From Sorangium sp025924095 (GTDB lineage: Bacteria; Myxococcota_A; Polyangia; Polyangiales; Polyangiaceae): 64,000 nt of DNA. Each line of letters opens with the position of its first letter. The first letter of the stretch is position 1. Below, in pieces: positions 50,566-60,071 of the stretch. Where the stretch lies: NCBI RefSeq assembly GCF_051521505.1, contig NZ_CP150356.1, positions 2,790,001-2,854,000 of the forward strand, in the 5' to 3' direction. The notes under the pieces were generated by a model that saw only the letters and a list, made by a program, of their open reading frames with translations, had not been told where the DNA came from and did no database searches. The translations under genes and the position numbers were made by a program.

Positions 50566-53097
50566 ATGATGCGGCCCGCGCGCCCTGAAGTCCTCGCCCC
50601 GGCCGGTGATCGCGCCGCCCTCGAAGCCGCCGTGCGCGGCGGGGCCGATGCCGTCTACTTTGGCCTCCGGGGGGGCGCCGCCGGCGCCGGCGCGGCGGCG
50701 GCCTCGCCCTTCAACGCCCGCGCCCGGGCCGCGAACTTCGACGCAGCGGAGCTCGCGGAGACGATGCGCTTCCTCCACGCCCACGGCGTGAAGGGCTACG
50801 TCACCCTGAACACGCTCGTGTTCGACGACGAGCTCCCGGCGGTCCGCGGCGCGATCGAGGCGTGCGCCTCGGCCGGCGTCGATGCGGTCATCGTCCAGGA
50901 CCTCGCGGTGATGCGCCTCGCGCGGGCGCTCGCGCCCGGGCTCCCGATCCACGCCTCCACGCAGATGACCTGCACCGACGCGGCCGGCGTCGAGCTCGCG
51001 CGGTCGCTCGGCGCCGCGCGGGTCATCCTCGCCAGGGAGCTCTCGGTCGACGACATCGCCGCCATCCGCCGGGCGACCGACGTCGAGCTGGAGGTCTTCG
51101 TCCACGGGGCGCTCTGCATCGCCTACTCGGGGCAGTGCCTCACGAGCGAGGCGATCGGCGGCCGCAGCGCCAACCGCGGCGCCTGCGCCCAGGCCTGCCG
51201 CCTGCCCTACCGCCTCGTCGTCGACGGCGCGCTCCGCGACCTCGGCGACGCGGCGTACCTCCTCTCGCCGGAGGACCTCGACGCCACCGACGTCATCCCC
51301 GACCTCGTCGCGCTCGGCGTCGCCTCGGTGAAGATCGAGGGGCGCCTCAAGGGCCCCGAGTACGTCGGCGCCACCGCGCGGCTTTACCGCGCCGCCATCG
51401 ACGCGGCGCTCGGCGCCGGGGCCGGCCCCGGGGCGATGGACCGCGAGGCGGCGCTCCAGGCGTTCTCGCGCGGCTCGGGGCCCGGCTTCCTGCGCGGCGT
51501 CGACCACCAGCGCCTCGTCGACGGCCGCACCTGCGACCACCGCGGCATCGAGGTCGGCGAGGCGCGCGGCGTCGGGCGCCGGCGCGGCCACGAGGTCGTT
51601 GTCGTGCGCGCCGCCCGGCCGTTCGCGCGCGGCGAGGGGATCCTCGTGGAGGGCGGCTTCGCCGGCGAGGGCGAGATCGGCGGCCGCATCTGGGGCCTGT
51701 GGGCCGACGGCCGCGAGGTCGAGCGCGCGCCGGCGGGCGGCGACGTCGAGGTGTGGCTCGGCCCGGACCGGCCCCTGCCGGACGACGTGCTGCGCGGCGC
51801 GCGCGGGCTGCGCGGGCGCCGGGTCTTCCGCACGAGCGACCCCGCCGGCGCGCGCGCGGTCCGCGAGGCGCTCGATCGCGCCCCGCGCCGCGTGGCGATC
51901 GACGTCCGCCTGGAGGGCCGCCTCGGCGAGCGCCCGCGGCTCTCGGCGGCGACCGAGGACGGCGCGTCGGCCGCCGTCGAGGTCGACGCCGCGCTCGGCC
52001 GCGCCGACAGGTCGCCGCTCGACGAGGCCACGCTGCGCAAGCAGCTCGATCGGCTGGGCGACACGCCGTTCGTCCTGCGCGGCGTCGGGCTGTCGCTCGA
52101 CGGGCCGGCGCTCGTGCCGCCGTCGGCGCTGAACCGCGCCCGCCGGGCGCTCGTCGCGGCGCTCCTCGAGGCGTCGCACCGCCCCCATGCGTGCGCTCCG
52201 CTGCCGGCCGAGGGGCTCGTCGCCGGGGCCGTCCCGCCGGCCATCGAGCCGCCGCCGCCCGGCCTCTTCGTGCTGTGCCGCAACGTGCGCCAGGCGCGCG
52301 CGGCGCTCGACGCCGGCGCGAGCGGCGTCTACCTCGATTTCCTGGAGATGGTCGGCCTCGGGGCCGCGGCGCGCGAGCTCATCGCGGCGGGGGCGTCCGT
52401 GGCGGTCGCGCCGCCGCGGATCCGCAAGCCGGGCGAGGAGAAGATCGACAGGTACCTCCTCTCGCTCGGGCCGGCGGCGATCCTGGTCCGCAGCTTCGGC
52501 GCGCTGCTCGACGCCTCGCCGGGCGTGCCCCGGATCGGCGATTTCTCGCTCAACGTCACGAACAAGCTGGCCGCGCGCGAGGTCCTCTCGCGGGGGCTCG
52601 CCGCGTTCACGCCGTCGTTCGACCTCGACGCCGCGCAGCTCGTGGCGCTGCTCGACTCGCCGTTCGCGCCGTTCGCCGAGGTGGTCGTGCACCACCCGAT
52701 GCCGCTCTTCCACATGGAGCACTGCGTCATCGCGGCGACCCTCTCGGAGGGGAAGGATCATCGCACCTGCGGTCGTCCGTGCGACGAGCACGCGCTGTCG
52801 CTGCGGGACCGGGCGGGGATGGATCACCCGCTCGAGGCGGACGTGGGGTGTCGCAACACGGTGTTTCACGCGGCCCCGCAGAGCGCGGCGCACCTCGTGC
52901 CGAAGCTCGCGAAGAGCGGCGTGCGTCGGTTCCGGATCGAGCTCGTGCGCGAGGACGCCGAGGGGGCGCGGCGGGTGGTGGAGGCGTACCGCCGGCTGCT
53001 CGCCGGGGAGGCGGCGCCCGCGGAGGTCACGCGCGGTCTGCGGGCCGAGGGGAGCTATGGAGTGGTGAGGGGGTCGCTGCGGGTGCTGCAGGCGTGA
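50566..53097 (+). CDS. U32 peptidase-family protein (with DUF3656-like C-terminal region)
   Basis: 843 residues from ATG 50566 (or 50569). The N-terminal TIM-barrel part reads RPEVLAPAGDRAALEAAVRG, GADAVYFGLR and NLTL-like strands, then the family signature ELEVFVHGALCIAYSGQCLT followed by CAQACRLPYR. A second Cys cluster lies near the C-terminus (MEHCVIAATLSE, then HRTCGRPCDEH, VGCRNTVF). U32 proteins of this long type include RlhA, which hydroxylates 23S rRNA C2501, so an RNA-modifying or oxygen-independent hydroxylase role is more likely than proteolysis. It is monocistronic. Confidence 0.85.
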   Translation: MMRPARPEVLAPAGDRAALEAAVRGGADAVYFGLRGGAAGAGAAAASPFNARARAANFDAAELAETMRFLHAHGVKGYVTLNTLVFDDELPAVRGAIEACASAGVDAVIVQDLAVMRLARALAPGLPIHASTQMTCTDAAGVELARSLGAARVILARELSVDDIAAIRRATDVELEVFVHGALCIAYSGQCLTSEAIGGRSANRGACAQACRLPYRLVVDGALRDLGDAAYLLSPEDLDATDVIPDLVALGVASVKIEGRLKGPEYVGATARLYRAAIDAALGAGAGPGAMDREAALQAFSRGSGPGFLRGVDHQRLVDGRTCDHRGIEVGEARGVGRRRGHEVVVVRAARPFARGEGILVEGGFAGEGEIGGRIWGLWADGREVERAPAGGDVEVWLGPDRPLPDDVLRGARGLRGRRVFRTSDPAGARAVREALDRAPRRVAIDVRLEGRLGERPRLSAATEDGASAAVEVDAALGRADRSPLDEATLRKQLDRLGDTPFVLRGVGLSLDGPALVPPSALNRARRALVAALLEASHRPHACAPLPAEGLVAGAVPPAIEPPPPGLFVLCRNVRQARAALDAGASGVYLDFLEMVGLGAAARELIAAGASVAVAPPRIRKPGEEKIDRYLLSLGPAAILVRSFGALLDASPGVPRIGDFSLNVTNKLAAREVLSRGLAAFTPSFDLDAAQLVALLDSPFAPFAEVVVHHPMPLFHMEHCVIAATLSEGKDHRTCGRPCDEHALSLRDRAGMDHPLEADVGCRNTVFHAAPQSAAHLVPKLAKSGVRRFRIELVREDAEGARRVVEAYRRLLAGEAAPAEVTRGLRAEGSYGVVRGSLRVLQA

Positions 53098-53220
53098 GCG
53101 GGGGAGGGGGAGCGAGGTCGCGGGCCGGCTCACGCCTGCTCGGGCGCACCTCCCCGGACCGGTGGCGACGGCGGAGTGACGCCCGCGGACAGGGGCGAGA
53201 TGCGCTTCGCGCCCTCGCTC

Positions 53221-54507
53221 CTACAAACGCTCGACGAGGAAGCTCCGGGCCTTGTCGTCGAAGTTGTGGGGGGCGAGGTTCGCGTCTGTCGTGAAGACGC
53301 GCGACTCGAGCGAGTACACCCAGAGCCCGTCGTAGAGCGTCACCTGGAAGCCGGGGGGGACGCGGACGGAGCTGACCGTCTGGTCCCATGGGGTGCTGTA
53401 AAAGTAGCCGGAGCCGACGCCGTACATCAACGATGCGCCCGAGTAGTTGGCGTGCTCGTAGAAGGTGACGACGTCCAGCTGCGGGTCCGAGGCGTTCGAG
53501 ACGACGATGCTCGAGATGGCGTCGTTGAAGCCCGCGGCCACGAGGTCCGTGTCCGAGGTGAAGATGCGCACCTCGCCCCCGAAGTGGTGGTGGATGAAGG
53601 CCGTGACCCGGAGCCCGGCGGGGACCCGGATGGCGCTCGCGCGGTTGTCGCCGATGACCGTCAAGTTCGGGAGGTTGTGGTGGCCGAGCCCGAAGCCCTG
53701 CGAGATGCCGGAGAAGTTCGAGAGATCGTGGAGCACGACCTCGCCGGCGGGATGGACGGTGGGGCCGCCAGCGATCGTGGCGTCGATCCACGCGCGGTGG
53801 CGCGCCACGTCGACGCCGGTGACCGTCGCGTGCAGGTTCGTGCCGTCCTGTCCGTTCGAGGCCGAGAACACGGCGACCTGACGCCCGTCGACGAACCACG
53901 GGCCGCCCGAGTCGCCGCTCCAGCCCGCGCCCGTCACGCCCGTCGCCAGGAGCTCCTCGTCGTTGCGCCAGCCATCGATGTGGAGCGTCGCCTTCTTGAG
54001 CGACGGCGCCATCACCAGCGGCGTGCCCTCGCTCCCCCAGCCGTAGGCCGTCGCGCTGCTGCCGACCGCGTCCGACGTCGCCTCGGCCAGCTGGACGAAC
54101 GGTCCATCGGCGTCCTCGGTCAGGTGGAGCAGCGCGATGTCGGCGACGGCCGAGGGCACCTCGACGGCGTCGACCGCGATGCGCTGGCCCTGGCCGTACG
54201 TGTTGCTGCCGACGCGCACCGCCGACGTCTCGCCCTCGTCCGCGATGCAGTGCTGCGCGGTGAGCACCCAGCGCGGCGCGACGAGGGTGCCGGTGCACTG
54301 GTAGAAGTCGCCGGTGCTCCCGCGCACGTCGAAGACCTGGACGGCCCAGGGGCTCGCCTCGGCGACCTCGCCGCCGACGATCGCGGACGAGTGCGACCCG
54401 AGCGGCTCGTCCGACGCATCGGCGCCAGTGCAGGCCGAGGAGAGGCCGAGCGCGGCGCCCGCGCAGACCACGAGACAAAGCTTGTTACCAAGTTCTTTCT
54501 TCTTCAT
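53221..54507 (-). CDS. Secreted trypsin-like serine protease with crystallin-like C-terminal repeats
   Basis: 428 residues from ATG 54507. The signal (LCLVVCAGAALGLSSAC) is followed by a short propeptide to the activation site SSAIVGGEVAEASPWAVQVF. Catalytic H86 (VLTAQHCIADE), D123 (VADIALLHLTE) and S200 (GWSGDSGGPWF) are all present. After ~240, two beta/gamma-crystallin-like (I36-type) modules appear: VVLHDLSNFSGISQGFGLGH, and VTFYEHANYSGASLMYGVGS. The C-terminal part may bind calcium or regulate the protease. Convergent with the U32 gene. Confidence 0.88.
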   Translation of the reverse strand: MKKKELGNKLCLVVCAGAALGLSSACTGADASDEPLGSHSSAIVGGEVAEASPWAVQVFDVRGSTGDFYQCTGTLVAPRWVLTAQHCIADEGETSAVRVGSNTYGQGQRIAVDAVEVPSAVADIALLHLTEDADGPFVQLAEATSDAVGSSATAYGWGSEGTPLVMAPSLKKATLHIDGWRNDEELLATGVTGAGWSGDSGGPWFVDGRQVAVFSASNGQDGTNLHATVTGVDVARHRAWIDATIAGGPTVHPAGEVVLHDLSNFSGISQGFGLGHHNLPNLTVIGDNRASAIRVPAGLRVTAFIHHHFGGEVRIFTSDTDLVAAGFNDAISSIVVSNASDPQLDVVTFYEHANYSGASLMYGVGSGYFYSTPWDQTVSSVRVPPGFQVTLYDGLWVYSLESRVFTTDANLAPHNFDDKARSFLVERL

Positions 54508-55021
54508 TCTGTCTCCACATCATCATTCATGTTCGGAGGATCGTTCGCGCCGCGGGAGTCCGCCTCGGCCAGGCGGCTGCCAGCGCCATCGAGGTCAAGC
54601 CAGCGATTGTCAGCAAGCCGATGGATGGGGCCTGTGATGACGGCATGCCCGGCTCGGCGGCGCGCGTACGAAACCCGCGCGCGAACGCTCAAGAATCACA
54701 TACGGAGTATGGTGCGTTACCCGGAGCGGCGCCAGGCGGCGATCTGGAACGGCCGCGTTCGAGGCGTGGAACAAGGGGCCATCCCGCTGTTCGCATCGAG
54801 CTGCATCTTTATGATGCGTGAGCTAGCGCTCCCGGACCTCCGCGGTGAGGGGAGCGCTGCGCCACACGCGGCCTGTCGGACGGCCGCGGCGGCGTGCTCC
54901 TGGGCTCGGCGTTGACCGCCGAGCTCACAGGCTCGTTCGACCCCTCGAGCGGCCCCGGGCGCCTGGCGCGGACGCGCTGGACGCGGGAGACTTGGCATCC
55001 GACCAGGCAAGGCAGACCGCG
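54508..55021. other. Non-coding gap between divergent genes
   Basis: About 510 bases between the starts of the protease (minus) and metallophosphoesterase (plus) genes, presumably holding both promoters. A short direct repeat GCATCGAGCTGCATC lies near 54,794. No gene was supported. Confidence 0.3.
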
Positions 55022-56272
55022 GTGGCTCTGCGCGCCTGGGTCGCCTGGAGCCGCCGATTGAAGTCCCTCTCCCCCGTCGTCCTGTTCTGGGTGGCCTCCG
55101 TCCTGGCCTGGCTCCTCGTCGTCGTGGCGGCGAGGCGCCGCCGCGGCCCGCTCTACGCGCGGTTCGTCGGCGTGCTGCTCGGCATCCATACCCTGATCGC
55201 GTGCGCCCTCTTCCGCCACGCCGGCCCGCTCGCGCCGGCGTTCGCGGTCCTCCAGGGCGCGGTGTACCTGCACTTTCTCCTGCTCTCGCGCCCGCGGATG
55301 CGCCCGCTCGCCTACCGGCTGCTCGTCAGCATCCCCGCGTCCTACTTCGTGGCGGCCATCCTCCTGTCGTTCCCGTGGGCCATCGCGAGTGGCCTCGGGG
55401 CGACGCCGTACGGCCTCTGGGTGCCCTTCGCCCTCGCCGGCATCGGCATCGTCCAGTCGCTCACCGCCCGCCGCGAGGAGGTCGAGCTCGTCGTCGACCG
55501 CGCTCCGGTCGAGGGGCTGCGCCGCCACCCGCTCCCGCGCGAGGAGCCGCTCGGCGCGCGCCGCCCCCTTCGCATCGTCCAGATCACCGATCCTCACATC
55601 GGTCCCTTCATGTCCGTCGCGCGGCTCCGCGGCATCTGTGAGCGCGCGGTCGAGCGCGATCCCGATCTCATCGTGCTCACCGGCGATTACCTGACCATGG
55701 AGTCGCAGGACACCGCGGAGCACCTCGCGGAGGCCCTGTCCCCGCTCCGCGCCCTCGAGGGCCGTGTGTTCGCGTGCCACGGCAACCACGATCACGAGTC
55801 GCCCCGCCACGTCGCGACCGCGCTCGCCCGGGTGGGGGCGCGCCTGCTCGTCGACGAGGCGGCGCTCGTCGAGACCGCCGCAGGGCCGGTCCAGGTCCTC
55901 GGGATGGACTTCCATTACCGCGATCGCGCGGAGCGCATGGCGGCGGTCTGCGCCCGGCACCCGCGCGTGAAGGGGGCGCTCCGGCTCATCCTGCTCCACG
56001 ATCCAGGCGCGTTCCGCCTCCTCGGCGAGGGCGAGGGCGATCTCGTGCTCTCGGGCCACACCCACGGCGGGCAGCTCGGCCTCGTCAGCCTCGGCGGCTC
56101 CTGGACCATCCTCCGGCTCTTCGTGAACATGCCGGATCACGGCCTGTGGGCCCGCGGCCCCGACCGGCTCTACGTGCACCGCGGGACAGGACACTACGGC
56201 TTTCCCCTGCGGCTCGGCGTGCCCGCAGAGGAGAGCGTCCTCAAGGTGCACCTCGCCGGCGACGGCGCATGA
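55022..56272 (+). CDS. Membrane metallophosphoesterase
   Basis: 416 residues from GTG 55022; no in-frame ATG gives a better start. Three to five membrane helices make up the first ~150 residues (LSPVVLFWVASVLAWLLVVV; FVGVLLGIHTLIACALF; VSIPASYFVAAILLSFPWAI; LWVPFALAGIGIVQSLTA). The calcineurin-like phosphoesterase domain then has all metal motifs: RIVQITDPHIGPF, LIVLTGDYLTM, FACHGNHDHES and LVLSGHTHGGQLG. This is the YkuE/UDP-diacylglucosamine-like membrane-bound type. Substrate is unknown. Confidence 0.87.
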   Translation: MALRAWVAWSRRLKSLSPVVLFWVASVLAWLLVVVAARRRRGPLYARFVGVLLGIHTLIACALFRHAGPLAPAFAVLQGAVYLHFLLLSRPRMRPLAYRLLVSIPASYFVAAILLSFPWAIASGLGATPYGLWVPFALAGIGIVQSLTARREEVELVVDRAPVEGLRRHPLPREEPLGARRPLRIVQITDPHIGPFMSVARLRGICERAVERDPDLIVLTGDYLTMESQDTAEHLAEALSPLRALEGRVFACHGNHDHESPRHVATALARVGARLLVDEAALVETAAGPVQVLGMDFHYRDRAERMAAVCARHPRVKGALRLILLHDPGAFRLLGEGEGDLVLSGHTHGGQLGLVSLGGSWTILRLFVNMPDHGLWARGPDRLYVHRGTGHYGFPLRLGVPAEESVLKVHLAGDGA

Positions 56273-56330
56273 CGGGTCGGGCGCTGTCGCCCTGCCGGCC
56301 GGCGGTTGTGCAGCGGATATCGCGAGGGGT

Positions 56331-56519
56331 GAATTTAACGCAAAGACGCAAAGGCGCAAAGACGCAAAAAGAAAGGGATTGAGTGCGCCAGAGCGAGATG
56401 GCCGAGGTCGTCGTGGACGCGGCGACGCTCACGTGTCCAGCGGTCTGCGAGTGGGAATTCCCCACCCCATATCTTTTCCTTTTAGCGTCTTTGCGCCGTT
56501 GCGCCTTTGCGTTGAATTC
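56331..56519. mobile_element. 189-bp MITE-like element with 49-bp imperfect terminal inverted repeats
   Basis: The left end (56331-56379) begins GAATTTAACGCAAAGACGCA; the reverse complement of the right end (56471-56519) begins GAATTCAACGCAAAGGCGCA. 42 of 49 bases match. The ~90-base centre has no gene. No clear target duplication was seen. It lies between the metallophosphoesterase and the small protein gene and may be a non-autonomous transposon or a REP-like structure. Confidence 0.7.
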
Positions 56520-56608
56520 TCGTCTCCTGCAAGCCGCGAGGAGTCACGCCTTCATGTGAACTCTCTCCGGGCAGATGCGACCACTACACCCGGGTGCGCG
56601 AGGGCCGC

Positions 56609-56875
56609 TCAGGCCTTCCCGAGGAACTTGCGCACCTCGGATTCAATGGTGCTGCCGGGGACGATGAACGGCTTGTCCGTGATGTCGACGGAGAAGCTCT
56701 GCGCGGCGACGGAATAGGTCCCCTTCACCGTCCCCGCAGGCGTGGGCACCGAGAAATCGCCCTTGCCCTCGTTGCCGCTGAACTTGCCGCCGGCCTTCTC
56801 GATCGCTGCCTTGGCCTTCGCGACGATGTCTTGAGAGGTACCGCTGAAGGGGACTGAGAAGCTGTGCTTTGCCAT
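56609..56875 (-). CDS. Small conserved protein, function unknown
   Basis: 88 residues from ATG 56875. MAKHSFSVPFSGTSQDIVAK, AKAAIEKAGGKFSGNEGKGD, FSVPTPAGTVKGTYSVAAQS and FSVDITDKPFIVPGSTIESE describe a compact alpha/beta protein that looks like a single small domain without a signal peptide. Similar short proteins occur in several proteobacteria, with no known function. The upstream minus sequence has GGAG (TCCAAGGAGACGACATG) as ribosome-binding site. It is divergent from the cellulase. Confidence 0.7.
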   Translation of the reverse strand: MAKHSFSVPFSGTSQDIVAKAKAAIEKAGGKFSGNEGKGDFSVPTPAGTVKGTYSVAAQSFSVDITDKPFIVPGSTIESEVRKFLGKA

Positions 56876-57004
56876 GTCGTCTCCTTGGAGTGCTCGGTCG
56901 CGATCCTGGTGCGACGCGATGCTCGGCGGAGCCTAGTGTGGCCGCGCCAGCGGTACCAGCGCGAATCGACCGGGGCCCGAGCACCACGCCCGAGCACCAC
57001 GGAT

Positions 57005-57061
57005 GCGCGCGCACCGGCTCCGCGGCCTCCGGGGCGCGCGCGCCGGCTCCGCGGCCTCCGG
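57005..57061. repeat. 29-bp direct repeat upstream of the cellulase gene
   Basis: Two copies of a ~28-base unit containing CCGGCTCCGCGGCCTCCGG (57005-57032 and 57034-57061). The purpose is not known. It lies in the cellulase 5' region. Confidence 0.8.
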
Positions 57062-57193
57062 AGGCCGCGGGCTCGCAGGACGGCGCGCGCCCCCCGGGGG
57101 GATTCAACGCGCCGGCGAGGATTGGGCTTGACAAGATGGGCGAATTTGCCGCTTTTTGTGCGCTTCTTGCACCCAGCCGTGAATCGAGGACTT

Positions 57194-59581
57194 ATGAACC
57201 ACCCCATTCTCAAGCCGTGGATCCTCAGCCGAGCGGGGCGGGGGTCCGCGCTCGTGCTCGGCGCGCTCGGCGCGCTCGGACCGAGCGCTGGATGCGCGAT
57301 CTCGCAGGGCACCGGACCGGAGGTCGCGCCCTCCGCCGGCGGTGACACGGGCGCCGCGGGGAGCCCCGGGGCCGCGCAGACCAACCTGCTCAAGGCCTCC
57401 GACTTCAACGACAACAAGAGCCTGCCCTGGACCACCTCGTTCACCGCGCCGGGCGCGGGCAGCGCCGAGGTGAAGAGTGGCGCCTATTGCGTGACGGTGA
57501 CGAACAAGGGGTCGAACAACTGGGACGCCCAGTTTCGCCACCGGGAGATGGTGATCCAGAAGGGTCACAGCTACACGATTCAGTACAAGGCCTGGGCGTC
57601 CGCGCCCACGAAGGCGCGCCCGAAGGTCGGCATGTCGGGCCCGCCTTACGAGGAGTACTGGTCGGACACCGTGGAGCTCGGCACCGAGCCCAGGACCCTC
57701 TCCGGCAAGTTCTCGATGGCGAAGGCCGACGACCCCACGGCGGAGCTCGCGTTCCACATCGGCGGCGCGATGGCGTCGTCCAAGGAGCCGTTCGAGGTCT
57801 GCATCGACGACATTCGCCTGGACGACGCGGAGTTCAAGGCCAGCGCGGCCGCGACCGCCGTGGCGGCGCCGAAGGTCGCCGTGAATCAGATCGGGTATCT
57901 GCCGGGCGCGATCAAGGTCGCGAGCGTGAGCAACGCGGCGACCGCGCCGCTCGCGTGGGAGCTGCTCGACGGCGCCGGCAAGCCGGTCGTGCGCGGCCAG
58001 ACCAAGGTCTTCGGGAAGGACGGCGCCTCCGGCGATCACGTCCACCTCGTCGATTTCACGATCGTCAAGGCGCCGGGCCAGGGCTACGTGCTCAAGGTGG
58101 GGGAGGACAAGAGCTTCCCGTTCGACATCGGCGCCGGCATCTACCAGAAGCTCAAGGTCGACGCGCTCGCGTATTTCTACCACAACCGGAGCGGCATCGA
58201 GATCAAGATGCCCTATGCCGGCAAGCCCGAGCTGGCGCGCCCGGCGGGGCACCTCCACGACAAGAGCACGCGCTGCCTGAAGGACAGCGGCTGCGACTAT
58301 GCGCTCGACGCGTCCCGCGGCTGGTACGACGCCGGCGACCACGGCAAGTACGTGGTCAACGGCGGCATCTCGGTGTGGACGCTGCTCAACTGGTACGAGC
58401 GCACGAAGCACCTCGGCGCCTCGAGCGCCGACTTCGCGGACGGCAAGCTCAACATCCCCGAGGGCAAGAACGGCGTGCCCGACATCCTCGACGAGGCGCG
58501 CTGGGAGCTCGAGTTCCTGATGGGCATGCAGGTGCCGGAAGGCAAGCCGCTCGCCGGCATGGTCCACCACAAGATGCACGACGAGTCGTGGACGGGCCTC
58601 GGCCTCGCGCCGCACGAGGACAAGCTCGCGCGCTTCCTCCACAAGCCGAGCACCGCGGCGACGCTCAACGTCGTGGCCACGGGGGCGCAGTGCGCGCGCA
58701 TCTGGAAGACGGTGGACGCGGCGTTCTCGGCGAAGTGCCTGAAGGCCGCCGAGCGCGCCTGGGCGGCGGCGAAGCAGAACCCGGCCCTCTACGCGCCGCC
58801 CGGCGGCGACAAGGGCGGCGGGCCCTACGACGACACGGACGCCAAGGACGAGTTCTACTGGGCCGCGGCGGAGCTCTTCGTCACGACGGGGAAGCCGGAG
58901 TACAAGCAGTTCCTGCAGGCCTCGCCGCTCAACGCGCGGTTCCCGACGGAGATCGAAGGGGGCGCGGCGTCGATGAACTGGCGGGTCACCGACGGGCTCG
59001 GCCAGATCTCGATGGCGATCGTGCCCGGCCACGTGGACGCGGCGTGGCAGAAGGAGATCCGCGGCCGCATCGCGAAGGCGGCCGACCAGTACCTCGCCAT
59101 CGCCGACAAGGAAGGGTACCGGACGCTCGTCGCTCGGACGCCTGCAGGCAAGTACGACTGGGGCTCGAACTCGGGCGTGCTGAACAACATGCTCGTGGTG
59201 GCGCTCGCCCACGACTTCACCAAGCAGCCGAAGTACCTCGACGGGGTGGTGCTCGGCATGGACTACCTCCTCGGGCGCAACCCGCTCGGGCAGTCGTACG
59301 TGACGGGCTATGGCGACAAGCCGCTCGAGAACCCGCACCACCGGTTCTGGGCCCATCAGGCGAACAGCAAATACCCGAAGGCGCCGCCCGGCGCCGTGTC
59401 CGGCGGCCCGAACTCCTCGCTCCAGGACCCCCATGTCCAGAGCGCCGGCCTGAAGGGGTGCGTCGCGCAGCGGTGCTTCGTGGACCACATCGAGGCCTGG
59501 AGCGTCAACGAGATCACGATCAACTGGAACGCGCCGTTCGCGTGGGTGACCGGCTTCCTCGACGAGAAGGCACGGCAGTAG
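57194..59581 (+). CDS. Glycoside hydrolase family 9 cellulase, lipoprotein
   Basis: 795 residues from ATG 57194. The leader has a lipobox (GALGPSAGC). Residues ~60-215 are a CBM4/9-like beta-sandwich (SYTIQYKAWASAPTKARPKV ... EPFEVCIDDIRLDD). A CelD-type Ig-like domain follows (VAVNQIGYLPGAIKVASVSN). The GH9 catalytic domain has the nucleophile/base motif RGWYDAGDHGKYVVNGG, VPDILDEARWELEFLMGMQ, the NPHHRFW His region and the acid in WSVNEITINWNAPFAW. It hydrolyses beta-1,4-glucan. A TTGACA at 57128 is a candidate -35. Fits a cellulose-degrading Sorangium-like organism. Confidence 0.92.
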   Translation: MNHPILKPWILSRAGRGSALVLGALGALGPSAGCAISQGTGPEVAPSAGGDTGAAGSPGAAQTNLLKASDFNDNKSLPWTTSFTAPGAGSAEVKSGAYCVTVTNKGSNNWDAQFRHREMVIQKGHSYTIQYKAWASAPTKARPKVGMSGPPYEEYWSDTVELGTEPRTLSGKFSMAKADDPTAELAFHIGGAMASSKEPFEVCIDDIRLDDAEFKASAAATAVAAPKVAVNQIGYLPGAIKVASVSNAATAPLAWELLDGAGKPVVRGQTKVFGKDGASGDHVHLVDFTIVKAPGQGYVLKVGEDKSFPFDIGAGIYQKLKVDALAYFYHNRSGIEIKMPYAGKPELARPAGHLHDKSTRCLKDSGCDYALDASRGWYDAGDHGKYVVNGGISVWTLLNWYERTKHLGASSADFADGKLNIPEGKNGVPDILDEARWELEFLMGMQVPEGKPLAGMVHHKMHDESWTGLGLAPHEDKLARFLHKPSTAATLNVVATGAQCARIWKTVDAAFSAKCLKAAERAWAAAKQNPALYAPPGGDKGGGPYDDTDAKDEFYWAAAELFVTTGKPEYKQFLQASPLNARFPTEIEGGAASMNWRVTDGLGQISMAIVPGHVDAAWQKEIRGRIAKAADQYLAIADKEGYRTLVARTPAGKYDWGSNSGVLNNMLVVALAHDFTKQPKYLDGVVLGMDYLLGRNPLGQSYVTGYGDKPLENPHHRFWAHQANSKYPKAPPGAVSGGPNSSLQDPHVQSAGLKGCVAQRCFVDHIEAWSVNEITINWNAPFAWVTGFLDEKARQ

Positions 59582-59666
59582 CCGGGTCGAGCGAGCGAGC
59601 GAGCGCGGCCGCCCTCTCGTGTCGGCTGCCCCTGGGGGCGCCCGCCCCTGCCGGGGCCGTCACAAC

Positions 59667-59695
59667 GGTTGACATCCCTGTGTCAAGCCTCAAAT
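59667..59695 (+). promoter_or_regulatory. Palindromic TTGACA/TGTCAA element, possible promoter
   Basis: TTGACA (59667-59672), six bases, TGTCAA (59679-59684) is a perfect inverted repeat. A 17-base spacing from TTGACA gives a weak AAATAG -10. It could be a far-upstream rRNA promoter or an operator. Confidence 0.3.
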
Positions 59696-59839
59696 AGAAA
59701 CAGCCGTCGGTGCTGGCGCGCAGCAGCGCTGCCGTGCGGCGGCGCTGAGAACCTGAAGAGGCCGGTGAACAGAACAAGCCGGCATCTCTTCAGGTCGCTC
59801 GGTTTCTCCTCTCCCGCAGGTCTCCGGCAGGCTCGCAGG

Positions 59840-59894
59840 CTGGAACGAGCTGGCTGGAACGAGCTGGCTGGAACCGCCGGGTGGAACGAGCTGG
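59840..59894. repeat. 14-bp tandem repeat upstream of the rRNA promoters
   Basis: CTGGAACGAGCTGG at 59840 and 59854, a partial copy at 59868 and a diverged one at 59881. It lies just upstream of promoter P1, where UP or Fis-like factors often bind. Confidence 0.75.
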
Positions 59895-59916
59895 AGCCGC
59901 GCGTGGCGCGGGAGCG

Positions 59917-59945
59917 TTGACAGTTTCGCGGCGTGGGTATAGGGT
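59917..59945 (+). promoter_or_regulatory. rRNA promoter P1
   Basis: TTGACA (59917-59922), 17 bases beginning GTTTCGCGGCG, then TAGGGT (59940-59945). The downstream P2 and P3 share the TTGACAG-Y-(C/T)TCGCG pattern. Confidence 0.6.
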
Positions 59946-60022
59946 AGGTCCTGACGAATCGCCGAGGCCGTCGAACCGAGCTGGACTGCAGCTCCCGTTC
60001 TGTCGGCCTTGGTCGCTCCGGC

Positions 60023-60071
60023 AACCTTCTCGAAACAGAAGGTTGACAGTCTCGCGACGGGATTCTAGAGT
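60023..60071 (+). promoter_or_regulatory. rRNA promoter P2 with upstream palindrome
   Basis: TTGACA (60043-60048), 17 bases, TAGAGT (60066-60071). The perfect inverted repeat AACCTTCT/AGAAGGTT (60023-60044, six-base loop) runs into the -35 box. Confidence 0.75.

Noticed and set aside
50365..53133. Continuous minus-strand open frame running on from the PPC lipoprotein gene, opposite the U32 gene
   Set aside because: High GC leaves the antisense frame open. The lipoprotein has its own ATG, ribosome-binding site and signal peptide at 50364, and the extension has no protein-like sequence.
57104..59488. 794-codon minus-strand open frame
   Set aside because: Antisense to the GH9 cellulase, which has complete catalytic motifs.
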